Positions 1-8,641 are shown, counted from the stretch's first letter. The stretch: 64,000 nucleotides of DNA from CAKZQX01 sp034435975 (GCA_034435975.1 DAOTWD010000003.1:1-64000), one strand, 5' to 3'. The notes: generated from the sequence alone by a model not told the origin. Translations and numbers: made by a program.

Positions 1-306
1 CTACACGCCGTGACCCCGGATACGCAGGGGCGGCTATGGAGCGTCGAGTTGGCGAGCTATCTCGTGGCCGAGGGGGATGGCTTGCGGCTGTATGACCGGG
101 AAGGGCAGCGGCGGCTCACCGAGGGTGAGGCCGAACGAGCCGCGAAGGAGGCCGAACGGGTTGCGAAGGAGGCCGAACGGGCCGCGAAGGAGGCTGCCTG
201 GGCCGAGTTAGAAGTCGAGCGGGCCGCGAAGGAGGCCGAACGGGCCGCGAAGGAGGCCGCCTGGGCCAGATTACGGGCGCTTGGCATTGACCCCGAAGCG
301 GAGTAA
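1..306 (+). CDS. Uma2-family (DUF820) protein, 5'-truncated by window edge
   Basis: The frame is open from base 1 to a TAA at 304-306, so only the last ~101 residues are present. The visible part starts with a 'GRLWSVEL..YL' strand and ends with 'LRALGIDPEAE', the usual closing motif of long Uma2/DUF820 (PD-(D/E)XK-fold) proteins of Chloroflexota and cyanobacteria. Between them lie seven-residue repeats of the type EAERAAK, encoded by imperfect 21-bp DNA repeats (about 128-270), which predict a charged coiled coil. The nuclease core would lie upstream, outside the window. Uma2 proteins are abundant, often associated with mobile DNA, and have no settled cellular role. The call rests on the tail only. 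Confidence 0.7.
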   Translation, partial: LHAVTPDTQGRLWSVELASYLVAEGDGLRLYDREGQRRLTEGEAERAAKEAERVAKEAERAAKEAAWAELEVERAAKEAERAAKEAAWARLRALGIDPEAE

Positions 307-332
307 TGCTGTAATCATAGCATCCATTGGTA

Positions 333-2093
333 TTACCCATAAAAATCGGTAAATCCATCGCGATCCAGGCGTTCTAGCATTCGTCGAACCTTCTCAGCAC
401 TCTCTGCAAACGGTGATGCCTGCACCTGATCAGGTGTTACCTGTGACGCACGATTCCAATCAGTCTGGGGAATGCCAAGCAGCAGTGACAGTAGCTCATT
501 CAAAGCTCGTCGTAATCGTGGGCTATCCTCACCGCGCAGTTTGGGCAACACCTTCTGCTTGATCTGCAGATCAAGCGCCTGCCAGGGTGATAGAATGCCC
601 CGTGCCTGTTCAATATAGCGTAGCATCTCCTCCAGGCTGCGATAGCCTGGGGGATGTCCAGCCGCAGCGACAATCGCGTGGATCCGGGTCATAAACTCCC
701 ACACATCGGCATTGATCGGGCCACGATAGGCCGCTTGAAATGCAGCCAGATCGACATCGGTCAACTCGATCACGTTGGCGCGGTCAAGTATTTTATCACT
801 CAGCGTATAGGTGCTTTCGTCCACATTTACCGTGCCCGTGATCCGAATGTTGAGTGGCAGCCGAAACGGGTTCGACAGTGTCTCACCGGTGATGCTCAAT
901 ACTTCTGGGGTTGGAGCACCAATATCTATCATATGCTCGCTCGTCTCTATCGCTGATAGCAGAGGGGCCAGGTAATACTCAGGCCGTGCCAGGTTCATCT
1001 CATCCAGGCAGACGTAGTAGGTCTGGTGCGGATCGGTGGCTGCCCGCAGCAGAAAGCGCAGAAACGGTGTGGGATGGTACAGACCCGTCAGCGCATTGTA
1101 GTAGCCCAGCAAATCACGGGCGTTATGCCAGTCCGGTTGCACAGCAACGATCAGGTAGTAAGGATTGCTGTGCCCCGCCGATGGCACGCCATGCACCGCA
1201 TCGGCATATAGTCGCGTGAGGCGTGTTTTGCCCGTGCCACTGATGCCGGGTAGGATCACCAGTGGCCGCGTTTGCAGCGCCACGTGATAGGCGCGAATTA
1301 ACGTCTCGCTGATCGCAAAGCCCTGGGCATGGATATGGGCAATTATGGCTTCAATCGGCGGTATTTCAGAGTGGGTACTCCAGCCTGCCCGTTGTTCACG
1401 CAAGAGGGTCAGGCCGTAGGGGGCAACCACCTCAGATTGCTCCATAATGGCTTCGTTCAGTGGAAAAAGGGAGAGAACGTCATCAACCAGACGATCCAGC
1501 AAGTCAGCGGAGCAATCTGACCAGGGATGGACAAACCCGGCCCAGAGATACTGCGCACCGCGGGCTGCCAGATAGCGGTCGATCCAGTAGCGATCAGGCA
1601 AGGGCGTCGATGCTATTGCATCTCGATCTGGTTTTTTTCCAGCCGATCGTCGATCGCCAGTGCTGGCAAATCGAGCCTCCCCCGCCTGCTCTATCTGCAT
1701 CACCAGCGGCTTCCAGATAGGATAGCCTTCATTCCAGGCGCGACGTAGCGATTCCTTGCGGATGCCCCATAACTGCAGGCCCACCAGGATCGCTCGTTCG
1801 GTACCGCTGACGCTCACCAGAATCCCAACACCGCGCGGGGGCCGATCAAACGCCACGTGATACTCATCAATTGGCGCACGTTCGCCGTGGCCGCGATTGA
1901 TGTAGCGCTGTGATTTGTACGTCACTTCGTACAGGGGCCATTGGCGTGGGAAACGCTGCTGTGCCAGCACCTGTACCCGTTCGGCGAGGACAACCAGGTG
2001 TGGATGTAGCCGTTCTTGTACTGCCGACCAGCGTTCGGCAATTCCAGGGACGCTCAAGGCAGCCAGACTCTCAGGCGGAAGGAACGTTGTCAT
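333..2093 (-). CDS. McrB-like AAA+ ATPase with DUF3578-type N-terminal domain
   Basis: A 586-aa protein. The N-terminal ~130 residues resemble the DUF3578/MrcB_N domain, which in McrB relatives contacts DNA. The AAA+ core has a Walker A 'GISGTGKT' near residues 283-290, a Walker B 'CLDEMNLA' near 355, and a sensor/arginine-finger stretch 'GTVNVDESTY..LDRANVIE' near 425-445. McrB ATPases are GTP/ATP-driven motors that normally work with a McrC nuclease against modified foreign DNA. No McrC-like or other nuclease gene lies next to it here: the upstream gene, 12 bp away on the same strand, is a 231-aa protein of unknown type. The start lacks a clear ribosome site, consistent with translational coupling to that gene. 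A defence role is inference; it could equally be a MoxR/McrB-type remodelling ATPase. Confidence 0.75.
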   Translation of the reverse strand: MTTFLPPESLAALSVPGIAERWSAVQERLHPHLVVLAERVQVLAQQRFPRQWPLYEVTYKSQRYINRGHGERAPIDEYHVAFDRPPRGVGILVSVSGTERAILVGLQLWGIRKESLRRAWNEGYPIWKPLVMQIEQAGEARFASTGDRRSAGKKPDRDAIASTPLPDRYWIDRYLAARGAQYLWAGFVHPWSDCSADLLDRLVDDVLSLFPLNEAIMEQSEVVAPYGLTLLREQRAGWSTHSEIPPIEAIIAHIHAQGFAISETLIRAYHVALQTRPLVILPGISGTGKTRLTRLYADAVHGVPSAGHSNPYYLIVAVQPDWHNARDLLGYYNALTGLYHPTPFLRFLLRAATDPHQTYYVCLDEMNLARPEYYLAPLLSAIETSEHMIDIGAPTPEVLSITGETLSNPFRLPLNIRITGTVNVDESTYTLSDKILDRANVIELTDVDLAAFQAAYRGPINADVWEFMTRIHAIVAAAGHPPGYRSLEEMLRYIEQARGILSPWQALDLQIKQKVLPKLRGEDSPRLRRALNELLSLLLGIPQTDWNRASQVTPDQVQASPFAESAEKVRRMLERLDRDGFTDFYG

Positions 2094-2105
2094 TCAGATT
2101 AGAGA

Positions 2106-2801
2106 TTATGCCGTGGGTGGTTTCAAATATCGTCGGTCGCCAGGTAAGTTGTCACCGTTGCTACCCGAACCACGCTCTGGCACTTTGCTGGTCAAAAAGT
2201 GATGAGCCAGTGCTTCGAGGAGATCATGCAATTCTGCGCACATCTCATCAAAAGTATCCGAAAGCAACTCAACGTCATACAACGCCTCGTCCACACTCCA
2301 GACTTGATGGGCTGTGACACTCTGCACCCGTGGCGCACGTCCGACCACAAACGAGATGTCGGTGTGTACCCGTACTATGTTACCCGCTGTCGTTAGCGTC
2401 TCATGAATCTCCTGAATCAAATGTGCCAGGGAAGGCAAGAGAGATATATCACGCTGTTGTTCTGCTGTCAGTGGGATGGTGTACGTCACTTCCACATCCA
2501 GTGATGGGCCACTCTGGGCCTGATTCAGCCGTTCGTCCACCAGGCGTTCAATATCATCCAGCGAATTATCGCCGCGCAACGAGAATACGGTAAACTCTGG
2601 TGACCAGCGAAACGTAATTACGGCCCGCAACGGTGGCTCCTGTGGCCCGCGGTCGTCTTCAATGCCTTCAGGCAGACAAGTGATACTTAGACTACGCCCC
2701 AGGGCATGGGTGTCTAACAACTCCTGGGTATAGGCCACATTAAGCATCGTTCGCTCAATACTTCCAAGCAGAATTGCAACGAAGTTTTCGTAGGTCAGCA
2801 T
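2106..2801 (-). CDS. Hypothetical protein, first gene of the McrB-like pair
   Basis: A 231-aa protein that I do not recognise. The start at 2801 is supported by a GAGGAAA ribosome site six bases upstream. No signal peptide or membrane segment is evident. The middle alternates strands ('AVITFRWSPEFTVFSLRG', 'LDVEVTYTIPL') and acidic helices, and the C-terminal third is helical ('FDEMCAELHDLLEALAHHF'). It shows no PD-(D/E)XK or HNH motif that I can see, so it is unlikely to be a McrC substitute. It is separated from the downstream McrB-like gene by only 12 bp, so the two are almost certainly co-transcribed. It may be a specificity or regulatory partner of the ATPase, but that is inferred from position alone. 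Confidence 0.7.
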   Translation of the reverse strand: MLTYENFVAILLGSIERTMLNVAYTQELLDTHALGRSLSITCLPEGIEDDRGPQEPPLRAVITFRWSPEFTVFSLRGDNSLDDIERLVDERLNQAQSGPSLDVEVTYTIPLTAEQQRDISLLPSLAHLIQEIHETLTTAGNIVRVHTDISFVVGRAPRVQSVTAHQVWSVDEALYDVELLSDTFDEMCAELHDLLEALAHHFLTSKVPERGSGSNGDNLPGDRRYLKPPTA

Positions 2802-2970
2802 GCTCTTTCCTCAGGCGTTCAGGTTTTTCTGTTCATGCATTATAGCACCGTTGGCGGTTCCGTGGTGAATAGTTACGTGTGAGATTCTGAGGATACCTAT
2901 TGCCGGGCTATCTCCCGTTATCCTGTTCCTGATGTTTATGATGACCGATGAGAGCGTATATCCTGATTAT

Positions 2971-2979
2971 TGGTATAAT
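2971..2979 (+). promoter_or_regulatory. Extended -10 promoter upstream of the menA-like gene
   Basis: TGGTATAAT is a perfect -10 hexamer with an upstream TG (extended -10). No good -35 is visible. It faces the UbiA-family gene and would give a leader of about 220 nt that contains a small open frame and a hairpin. Confidence 0.45.
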
Positions 2980-3025
2980 TTGAGGTATGGGGTGAGCATC
3001 CGGCTCGTCAACGGAAGGATGACCG

Positions 3026-3121
3026 GTGAATGAAGCCTGCCTGCGTGAACTGATGCGCTGGCGGCATTACCGGGACAGGACGCCGCCCTGTCCTGACTCT
3101 TGCGTGTTCGGGCACCCATGA
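3026..3121 (+). CDS. Possible 31-codon leader ORF
   Basis: A GTG at 3026 is preceded by GGAAGGA at a spacing of six bases and opens a 31-codon frame ending in TGA at 3119-3121. The product would be Arg- and Cys-rich (three Cys, the run 'MRWRHYRDR') with no homology that I recognise. It lies between the extended -10 promoter and the menA-like gene and overlaps a stem-loop at 3073-3093. It could be a leader peptide, a free micropeptide or chance. Only the ribosome site and promoter position support it. Confidence 0.25.
   Translation: MNEACLRELMRWRHYRDRTPPCPDSCVFGHP
3073..3093 (+). other. Stem-loop in the menA-like leader
   Basis: GGACAGG (3073-3079) pairs perfectly with CCTGTCC (3087-3093) around a seven-base loop. 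No T run follows, so it is an attenuator or structural hairpin candidate rather than a standard terminator. It sits inside the possible leader ORF. Confidence 0.4.
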
Positions 3122-3206
3122 TTGCGTATGTCCTGTTTATAAGAGGTACGCGGTCGTATGGTCAGCTAACCTTAATATGATAGCCTTCGGTAGAATTGAG
3201 GATACT

Positions 3207-4214
3207 ATGAATGTTGCAATGTGGGGCAAAGCGCTCCAGGTTATCCCGCGCCTGAGTAAAGAAGACTGGAATGGTCTGGATATTGTGGCCCGCTGGCTGA
3301 TTGCTACTCGTTCAGCCGTCTTAATTATGACGTTTATTTCGGTTGCTTTTGCCGGCCTTCTGGCGTATCGTGATAGCGGTTTTAACCTGGGGTTATGGCT
3401 ATTGGCAACGGTTGGCCTGCTGATGGCCCACGCTACTAATAATTTGCTGAACGATCTGACAGATTTCTATCGCGGCGTGGACAAAGACAACTACTTTCGT
3501 GCCCAATATGGGCCACAACCGCTGGTGCATGGCTTGATGGGGATGCGTGAAGCACTGATCTATGCGGCTGTGACGGGGCTGATCGCGCTGATGATCGGAG
3601 CGTACCTGGTTTATGTGCGGGGGAACATAGCATTCTGGTTGCTCGTGCTGGGTGCGTTCTTCGTGCTGTTCTATACCTACCCATTGAAGTACATCGGCCT
3701 GGGCGAGGTAGCTGTGTTCATCGTCTGGGGGCCACTGATGGTCGGTGGTACCTATTTCATTGTAACCGGTGGCTGGAGTTGGAATGTGGTTGTCGCCAGT
3801 CTGCCCTATGCTCTGGGAGTGACCGCAGTATTGTTTGGAAAGCATATTGACAAGATTGATGCGGATCAAGCGAAACACATTCTTACTTTACCAGTTTTAT
3901 TGGGTGAACGTTATGCGCGCTATGCTGTCATAGCACTGACGACCCTTCAGTATGTGCTGACTATCGTGCTGATAAGCCGCGGCTTTTTCTCACCGGTACT
4001 CCTGATAGTATTCCTGGCCTTGACTGCACTGGTGCTGCTGGTAGGGGTCTATCGCCATCCACGCCCGGAGGTACCACCTGACAACTATCCCAGGGGGTTG
4101 TGGCCACTCTGGTTTGTAACGTTCGCCTTTTTGCATAATCGGCGCTTCGGGTTGCTTTTTTTACTGGGACTGGTGCTGGATGTCATCCTGCGCAGTGTCG
4201 GCTGGGTCAGGTGA
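3207..4214 (+). CDS. UbiA-superfamily prenyltransferase, MenA-like
   Basis: An integral membrane prenyltransferase of 335 aa with about eight hydrophobic helices. The first Asp-rich motif is 'NDLTDFYRGVD' followed by 'YGPQPLV', which is the MenA-type arrangement (NDxxDxxxGxD then GP). The second is 'HIDKIDADQ' before 'TLPVLLG'. Such enzymes move a polyprenyl group from its diphosphate to an aromatic acceptor, and MenA makes demethylmenaquinone, the quinone type used by Chloroflexales. An ATG at 3177 lies in frame, but TGAGGA at 3198-3202 is correctly spaced for the ATG at 3207, which I prefer. Its stop is three bases before the next gene, so the two form an operon. Other UbiA members (for example chlorophyll synthase or heme O synthase) are less likely from the motifs. 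Confidence 0.75.
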   Translation: MNVAMWGKALQVIPRLSKEDWNGLDIVARWLIATRSAVLIMTFISVAFAGLLAYRDSGFNLGLWLLATVGLLMAHATNNLLNDLTDFYRGVDKDNYFRAQYGPQPLVHGLMGMREALIYAAVTGLIALMIGAYLVYVRGNIAFWLLVLGAFFVLFYTYPLKYIGLGEVAVFIVWGPLMVGGTYFIVTGGWSWNVVVASLPYALGVTAVLFGKHIDKIDADQAKHILTLPVLLGERYARYAVIALTTLQYVLTIVLISRGFFSPVLLIVFLALTALVLLVGVYRHPRPEVPPDNYPRGLWPLWFVTFAFLHNRRFGLLFLLGLVLDVILRSVGWVR

Positions 4215-4217
4215 GAT

Positions 4218-4706
4218 ATGATAGAACACTCAGATGGACTGATTTTTTTGCATGGCCTGGAGAGTAGTAGTCAGGGATATAAAGCACGCCTGTTGCGCCA
4301 TCGGTTGCCCGCTATCCTCACGCCCGATTTCACCGGCACAATCGAGGAACGTATGGCACAACTGGCACCGATAATGGCGACGCATGCCACCTGGAGCATT
4401 ATCGGTTCGAGCTTCGGTGGCTTGATGGGCGCACTCTTTGCCTGTCAGCACCCGCAGCGTGTCACGAAACTGGTGCTGCTGGCTCCGGCGCTCACGCTGC
4501 CACCTTTTGCCACAACCCCGCCACCACCAATCAACGTTCCAGTCACGATCTACCATGGTCAGCGTGACACTGTGGTTCCACTTGAACCAACACGTACTCT
4601 AGCGGAACAGGTGTTTCTCAATCTTACGTTTCACATCGTCGATGATGATCATATGCTGCGTACGGTGGTTGACATGCTTGATTGGCAGGCGCTGTTGCAG
4701 AGTTAG
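4218..4706 (+). CDS. Small alpha/beta hydrolase (YqiA-like esterase)
   Basis: A compact 162-aa alpha/beta hydrolase. It begins with the oxyanion-hole segment 'LIFLHGLESSSQG', has the nucleophile elbow 'GSSFGG' near residues 62-67, the acid in 'YHGQRDTVVP' near 115, and the histidine in 'DDDHML' near 145. Length and the 'HGLESS' start match the short YqiA/UPF0227-like esterases. It starts three bases after the MenA-like gene and is probably translationally coupled to it. A MenH-like role in menaquinone synthesis is conceivable from context, but the protein is shorter than usual MenH and the substrate cannot be read from the sequence. Confidence 0.75.
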   Translation: MIEHSDGLIFLHGLESSSQGYKARLLRHRLPAILTPDFTGTIEERMAQLAPIMATHATWSIIGSSFGGLMGALFACQHPQRVTKLVLLAPALTLPPFATTPPPPINVPVTIYHGQRDTVVPLEPTRTLAEQVFLNLTFHIVDDDHMLRTVVDMLDWQALLQS

Positions 4707-4739
4707 GTCGCATTGGTGGTATTCACATCTCATCGTCGT

Positions 4740-5022
4740 CCTGGTGAATGTCTACTGTGATGTGAAAGGATACGGATACGGAGGAACGACTTCTAGTGTT
4801 TCTGAGATCGTGTCGTTCCATACTCGTTCAGGGGAGATTCACCAGCGGGAGGGTTACAAGCCCTGCAACCCCGGCCCCTCCTTTTCCGGCCCGTTCTGGT
4901 CGCAAAACTGCCAGAACAGGCTGGAAAAGAAATGCCTGAATGGGCGTTGCCTTTCCAGACCACCCCACCGGAACGGGTACCTTGTTCCGCCATACTGCGC
5001 CTATGCAATGTGGCTCACTACT
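4740..5022 (+). repeat. Inverted-repeat element family B, copy 1 (longer variant)
   Basis: The gap after the hydrolase gene holds an imperfect inverted repeat. The left side (about 4757-4790: GTGATGT, AAGGATACGG, GGAACGAC) and right side (about 4988-5020: CCGCCATACTGCGCC, CAATGTGGCTCAC) match the two sides of the element at 50936-51060. This copy carries a longer centre, and its right end touches the stop codon of the minus-strand gene at 5021. No coding capacity. Confidence 0.5.
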
Positions 5023-5305
5023 AGCGGCCAGGCTCTTCATGCCACAACGAACGCCACAGATCCTGCACGGTCGTCTGCATAGTAGCGATCGTCTGCCGTA
5101 GCGGATCAGGTGACAGGCGCGCATCCAGACGCGTGCGGGCATCGTTGATCACCTCGGTCAACAGGCGATGTGCTTCATCGGCATGCAGCTGGGTCAGCAC
5201 ATTTGCATATGCATTGAGTAACTCTTCCTGAGAGACCTCTGCTGACTCGTTGAGCATATCTTGCAATATGGCGTGTACTTTCTCTCGAAAGGTTTCAATA
5301 GCCAT
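5021..5305 (-). CDS. Small all-helical hypothetical protein
   Basis: A 94-aa, hydrophilic, predicted all-alpha protein with no motif I recognise. The ATG at 5303-5305 is chosen because GAGAGAGGA lies about eight bases upstream. Longer in-frame starts run into the inverted-repeat element at 5324-5432 and give Arg-rich low-complexity sequence, so they are unlikely. There is no signal peptide or membrane segment. The body has regularly spaced leucines ('LLNAYANVLTQLHADEAHRLL') suggesting a helical bundle. It stands alone between two repeat elements, and its function is unknown. Confidence 0.6.
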   Translation of the reverse strand: MAIETFREKVHAILQDMLNESAEVSQEELLNAYANVLTQLHADEAHRLLTEVINDARTRLDARLSPDPLRQTIATMQTTVQDLWRSLWHEEPGR

Positions 5306-5323
5306 AGTTATATCCTCTCTCTC

Positions 5324-5432
5324 ACTACAACGAGACATCTCCCGGGTAGGGAGGCGCGGTTTCGCCCCTCCTCGCTCCCTCGCTTCTCGCCAGGCCCCCG
5401 CGCCCCGGCCGCGATGGTGTCTCGTTGGAATA
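5324..5432 (+). repeat. MITE-like element family A, copy 1
   Basis: About 109 bp with imperfect terminal inverted repeats. The left end reads ACTACAACGAGACATC, and the reverse complement of the right end reads TATTCCAACGAGACACCATC. The interior shares CGCCAGGCCCCCGCG and a following CCG.GATGG with the copy at 18855-18968. No coding capacity. It lies directly upstream of the ribosome site of the small minus-strand gene. Confidence 0.55.
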
Positions 5433-5630
5433 CCTGACTTTCGTACTACCGTTGAAATGTCAGTATGGTTTAGCATTCGCATGCTGGCTGCTGAATCGCC
5501 AGCGTGCGGATGCTAATCTACAATTCAAATTCAGTGGTACTCATAAGACGTTCTCCGCGCTTCTTTTGTTGACCCCGAAGTGCGCGGTTGTTCCAACACA
5601 ACATCGTTGTCGTCCGCAGTAGAGCAATGG

Positions 5631-5723
5631 TGGAACGTTGAAACGTTCCACCGGTGGAAGGTTCGGCTCTGCCCCTGGCCATAGGCTGGATCTAGCGGCG
5701 TGCAGGGACGTTGAAACGTTCCA
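5631..5723 (+). repeat. Duplicated 20-bp palindrome with conserved flank
   Basis: TGGAACGTTGAAACGTTCCA at 5631-5650 is a perfect palindrome apart from the GA centre. A near copy lacking one base lies at 5706-5723. Each is followed by GGTGGA and then AAGGTTC.GCTCTGCC, giving two direct repeats about 75 bp apart. The whole stretch 5433-5841 contains no gene that I can support. Confidence 0.6.
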
Positions 5724-5841
5724 TGGGTGGAATATTTGGAAGGTTCCGCTCTGCCGCAGGCAACAAAGCCAGATGGCTGCCACAGCATACCTCGTGTGAC
5801 CTGAGAGCCTGGCTGGAGAACACGCCAACGGTACCTATGCT

Positions 5842-8325
5842 CTACGAACCTTCCTGTTGGAGTACTTCCCGCGAGCGACCGCCTTCGGGAGGGCCGACCA
5901 CACCCTGTTGTTCGAGCAAATCGATCAACTGTGCTGCTTTGCTATAGCCAATACGCAGCCGACGTTGCAAGAGTGAGGCTGAAGCGCGTCGATGTTGTTT
6001 GACCAGTTTCAATGCCTGGGGGAATAACTCATCCTGCTCTTCTGCACTCAGAAATGTGGCTGGTGGCGTGAACCCCGCAACGAAAGGTGCTCCTCCATCT
6101 ACCACTGAGTCGCCATCCGTTGCAACAACTGGCTGGTCTGGCGTTGATGGCACACTGGTTGCTGACGGCGTAGGTGTTGGTGGGGGTGGAGTAGCATGAC
6201 GCCAGAAGGTGACAATGCGCTCAACCTCCCGATCAGCAACAAATGTGCCCTGAATACGCATCAGTTTGGCCGCATCCGCTGCCATATACAGCATATCTCC
6301 TCGACCTAACAGTTGTTCGGCTCCCGGTGTGTCGAGAATGACGCGGCTGTCCACCTGTGACGTGACCGCAAAGGCGATCCGCGAAGGGAAATTGGCCTTG
6401 ATCAACCCTGTAATCACGTCTACCGAAGGACGCTGGGTTGCAATAATGAGATGAATCCCCGTCGCTCGTGCCATCTGTGCCAGACGACAGATCTGGGTCT
6501 CAACTGCATCAGGGGCCATCATCATCAGGTCGGCCAGTTCGTCTATCACAATCAGAATATAGGGCATCGGTTCCAGATCAGTACGTCGGCGGGCGAGTTG
6601 TTTGTAGCTTTCCAGGTTCCGACAACCGTGGCGGGCAAACACCTTGTAGCGGCGCTCCATTTCACGGGTGGCCCACTTGAGTGTTGGCACCACACGCTCC
6701 AGTTCTGTCACCACTGGTGACAGCAGGTGGGGAATGTGATTGTAGACAATGAGTTCGACCATTTTCGGATCGACCATAATCAACCGTAATTCTTCAGGCG
6801 AGTGTTTGAGGAGCAGGCCACACAGGAATGCGTTGATGGCCACTGACTTGCCACTCCCGGTGCTGCCCGCTACCAGCAGGTGGGGCATGCGAGTCATATC
6901 GGCAATCACTGGCAGGCCGCTCACATCTTTCCCTAGCAACAGCTTCAGCTTGCCGCGATGATGCTCAAACTCCTCACTGTCGATCACTTCACGCATACTC
7001 ACGAGCGAGATGGCCGAGTTGGGAATCTCGATTCCGACTACTGCTTTACCGGGAATCGGAGCTTCGATCCGGATCGACTGTGCCGCCAGCGCCAGTGCCA
7101 GATCTTTTTCCAACGTCGTAATCTTACTCACCTTGACCCCCACAGCCGGTTGCAGTTCAAACTGGGTCACGGCCGGGCCTGTATTAACGCCGATCACGCG
7201 TGCCTCAACCTTAAAGCTCGCCAGCGTTTCTTCAATAAGTCGAGCACGATGCCGCCGCTCTTCGTCGGTGATACCGCCTTCAACCGGTGTATCGAGCAGG
7301 TCGAGATGGGGCAGGGGCCAGGCGCGATGCAGAGCCGGGAGTTCGATGTCCTCAAAAGACGCCTGGGCCAGGGTGTTCGGGCTAGGTTCTGCTGCTGCTG
7401 TCACCGCCTTTGTTGCTGCACTGCGCGGTTTCCTGGTCTTTTCTGGTGACACTGTGACTGATCGAGCCTTTGCTGGTGCTGGTTCAACTACTGATGTTGC
7501 AGATGGCTCGATGGTGGCAGGTGGTTGGAGACTGGATGTGCGTTGGAAGAGGCTGGCGCGGGTAGGCCGGGCTGCAATCGGTGTGGGGACAATATCATCG
7601 GTTGTGCCTGGCGGCAGCGTGAATGGTGCTGGCTCATGCTGGTCATCAGGCAGCAAAAATGGTGAGCGCGGTGGTTCAGCCGCACGCGGGCCACCCCAGA
7701 CCACGGCCCAGAAGCTCCGCAGCCAGGCACTACTGGCTATCAGCAACTCGTGTAGGGTGAGGTTAAAGGTTAGCATAATGCCCGCCAGCATGAGAACGAC
7801 AACAATCAGCATTGCCACCGGGCGTCCCACCGCACTGTCAAGCAGATTCACGAGCGTATAGCCGATCAAGCCACCACCCGCATCACCACGTTCGTCAGGT
7901 GCAATCATGTGTGCTGGAAACTCCAGCATGGCCAGCAACATGCCCAGTACCAGCACAGTACCGATCACCGCTGCGCCAGTGAACTGTGTGTCACGCATAC
8001 GTTCCTGAATGAGGATCGCGATGCCCAGGCCCCCCAGTACCAGAGGAACGATCAGCGCCCCACGCCCAAACGCCTGCTGTACCGCCAGTACATACACGCT
8101 GCCGATACCACCAGTGGTACCAGTGACAAAAAAGAGTAGGGTGCCCAGGCCAAGAGTAATTAAGGCCAGGGCGAACAATTCGCGCTGATGCTCCGGGCGT
8201 AACGACAACTCGAACAATGGACTCGGCGTGTGGGCAGCGTTCTTTCGTGTCGTCTTACGGGCCGAGGTTCGAGTGCGGCTGGCTTTGCGGCTACTGGTTC
8301 TCTTGCGACTATCTCCAGTCGCCAT
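5842..8325 (-). CDS. ftsK: DNA translocase FtsK/SpoIIIE
   Basis: An 827-aa septal DNA translocase that pumps chromosomal DNA at division. A basic Ser/Arg/Thr N-terminus (about 1-35) is followed by four membrane helices (about 45-200), a Pro/Ala-rich linker (about 220-350), and the RecA-like motor. The motor has Walker A 'GSTGSGKS' near residue 488, Walker B-like 'LIVIDELADLM', and 'ATQRPSVDVITGLIK', all typical of FtsK. The C-terminal winged-helix gamma domain ('RRLRIGYSKAAQLIDLLE') reads KOPS-like sites. The ATG at 8323-8325 is preferred over an in-frame ATG 30 bases upstream because TAGGAGAG sits eight bases before it. The gene is monocistronic as far as can be seen. Confidence 0.95.
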   Translation of the reverse strand: MATGDSRKRTSSRKASRTRTSARKTTRKNAAHTPSPLFELSLRPEHQRELFALALITLGLGTLLFFVTGTTGGIGSVYVLAVQQAFGRGALIVPLVLGGLGIAILIQERMRDTQFTGAAVIGTVLVLGMLLAMLEFPAHMIAPDERGDAGGGLIGYTLVNLLDSAVGRPVAMLIVVVLMLAGIMLTFNLTLHELLIASSAWLRSFWAVVWGGPRAAEPPRSPFLLPDDQHEPAPFTLPPGTTDDIVPTPIAARPTRASLFQRTSSLQPPATIEPSATSVVEPAPAKARSVTVSPEKTRKPRSAATKAVTAAAEPSPNTLAQASFEDIELPALHRAWPLPHLDLLDTPVEGGITDEERRHRARLIEETLASFKVEARVIGVNTGPAVTQFELQPAVGVKVSKITTLEKDLALALAAQSIRIEAPIPGKAVVGIEIPNSAISLVSMREVIDSEEFEHHRGKLKLLLGKDVSGLPVIADMTRMPHLLVAGSTGSGKSVAINAFLCGLLLKHSPEELRLIMVDPKMVELIVYNHIPHLLSPVVTELERVVPTLKWATREMERRYKVFARHGCRNLESYKQLARRRTDLEPMPYILIVIDELADLMMMAPDAVETQICRLAQMARATGIHLIIATQRPSVDVITGLIKANFPSRIAFAVTSQVDSRVILDTPGAEQLLGRGDMLYMAADAAKLMRIQGTFVADREVERIVTFWRHATPPPPTPTPSATSVPSTPDQPVVATDGDSVVDGGAPFVAGFTPPATFLSAEEQDELFPQALKLVKQHRRASASLLQRRLRIGYSKAAQLIDLLEQQGVVGPPEGGRSREVLQQEGS

Positions 8326-8612
8326 ACACGCTCTCCTAACCACATCTGACAGCATGCCTATCTCACAAAATTATAGCACATCTGTTGGCGCTTTCGGGCA
8401 GGGGAAGCATTGAGCGTTCCGACGTTCGAGTGTCCGGGTCTTTGCACCAGCCGGTCTGTTTATCAGAACCTGTCTGGCAAAGATTATATGATATGCATGA
8501 GATGGACAAAGTCCTCTGATTGTGCACCACGCCAGCACAAACCGCATTTCTCTGGCACCATCCATCGTAACAATATGCGCCGTATGACTGCCGCGTGTCA
8601 TCACCGACACAC

Positions 8613-8641
8613 TTGTCGGCCATAAGCGCACATGCTATACT
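8613..8641 (+). promoter_or_regulatory. Sigma70-type promoter for the micropeptide/serine hydrolase unit
   Basis: TTGTCG (8613-8618) and TATACT (8636-8641) are separated by 17 bp. It would start transcription near 8648. A hairpin follows at 8672-8706 (outer arms CACAAT/ATTGTG, inner arms GCGTCG/CGACGC). The stretch 8326-8612 between this and ftsK contains no supportable gene. Confidence 0.5.

Noticed and set aside
7010..7861. 283-codon plus-strand frame opposite ftsK
   Set aside because: Ser/Gly/Thr-rich shadow of the FtsK linker; no start signal.
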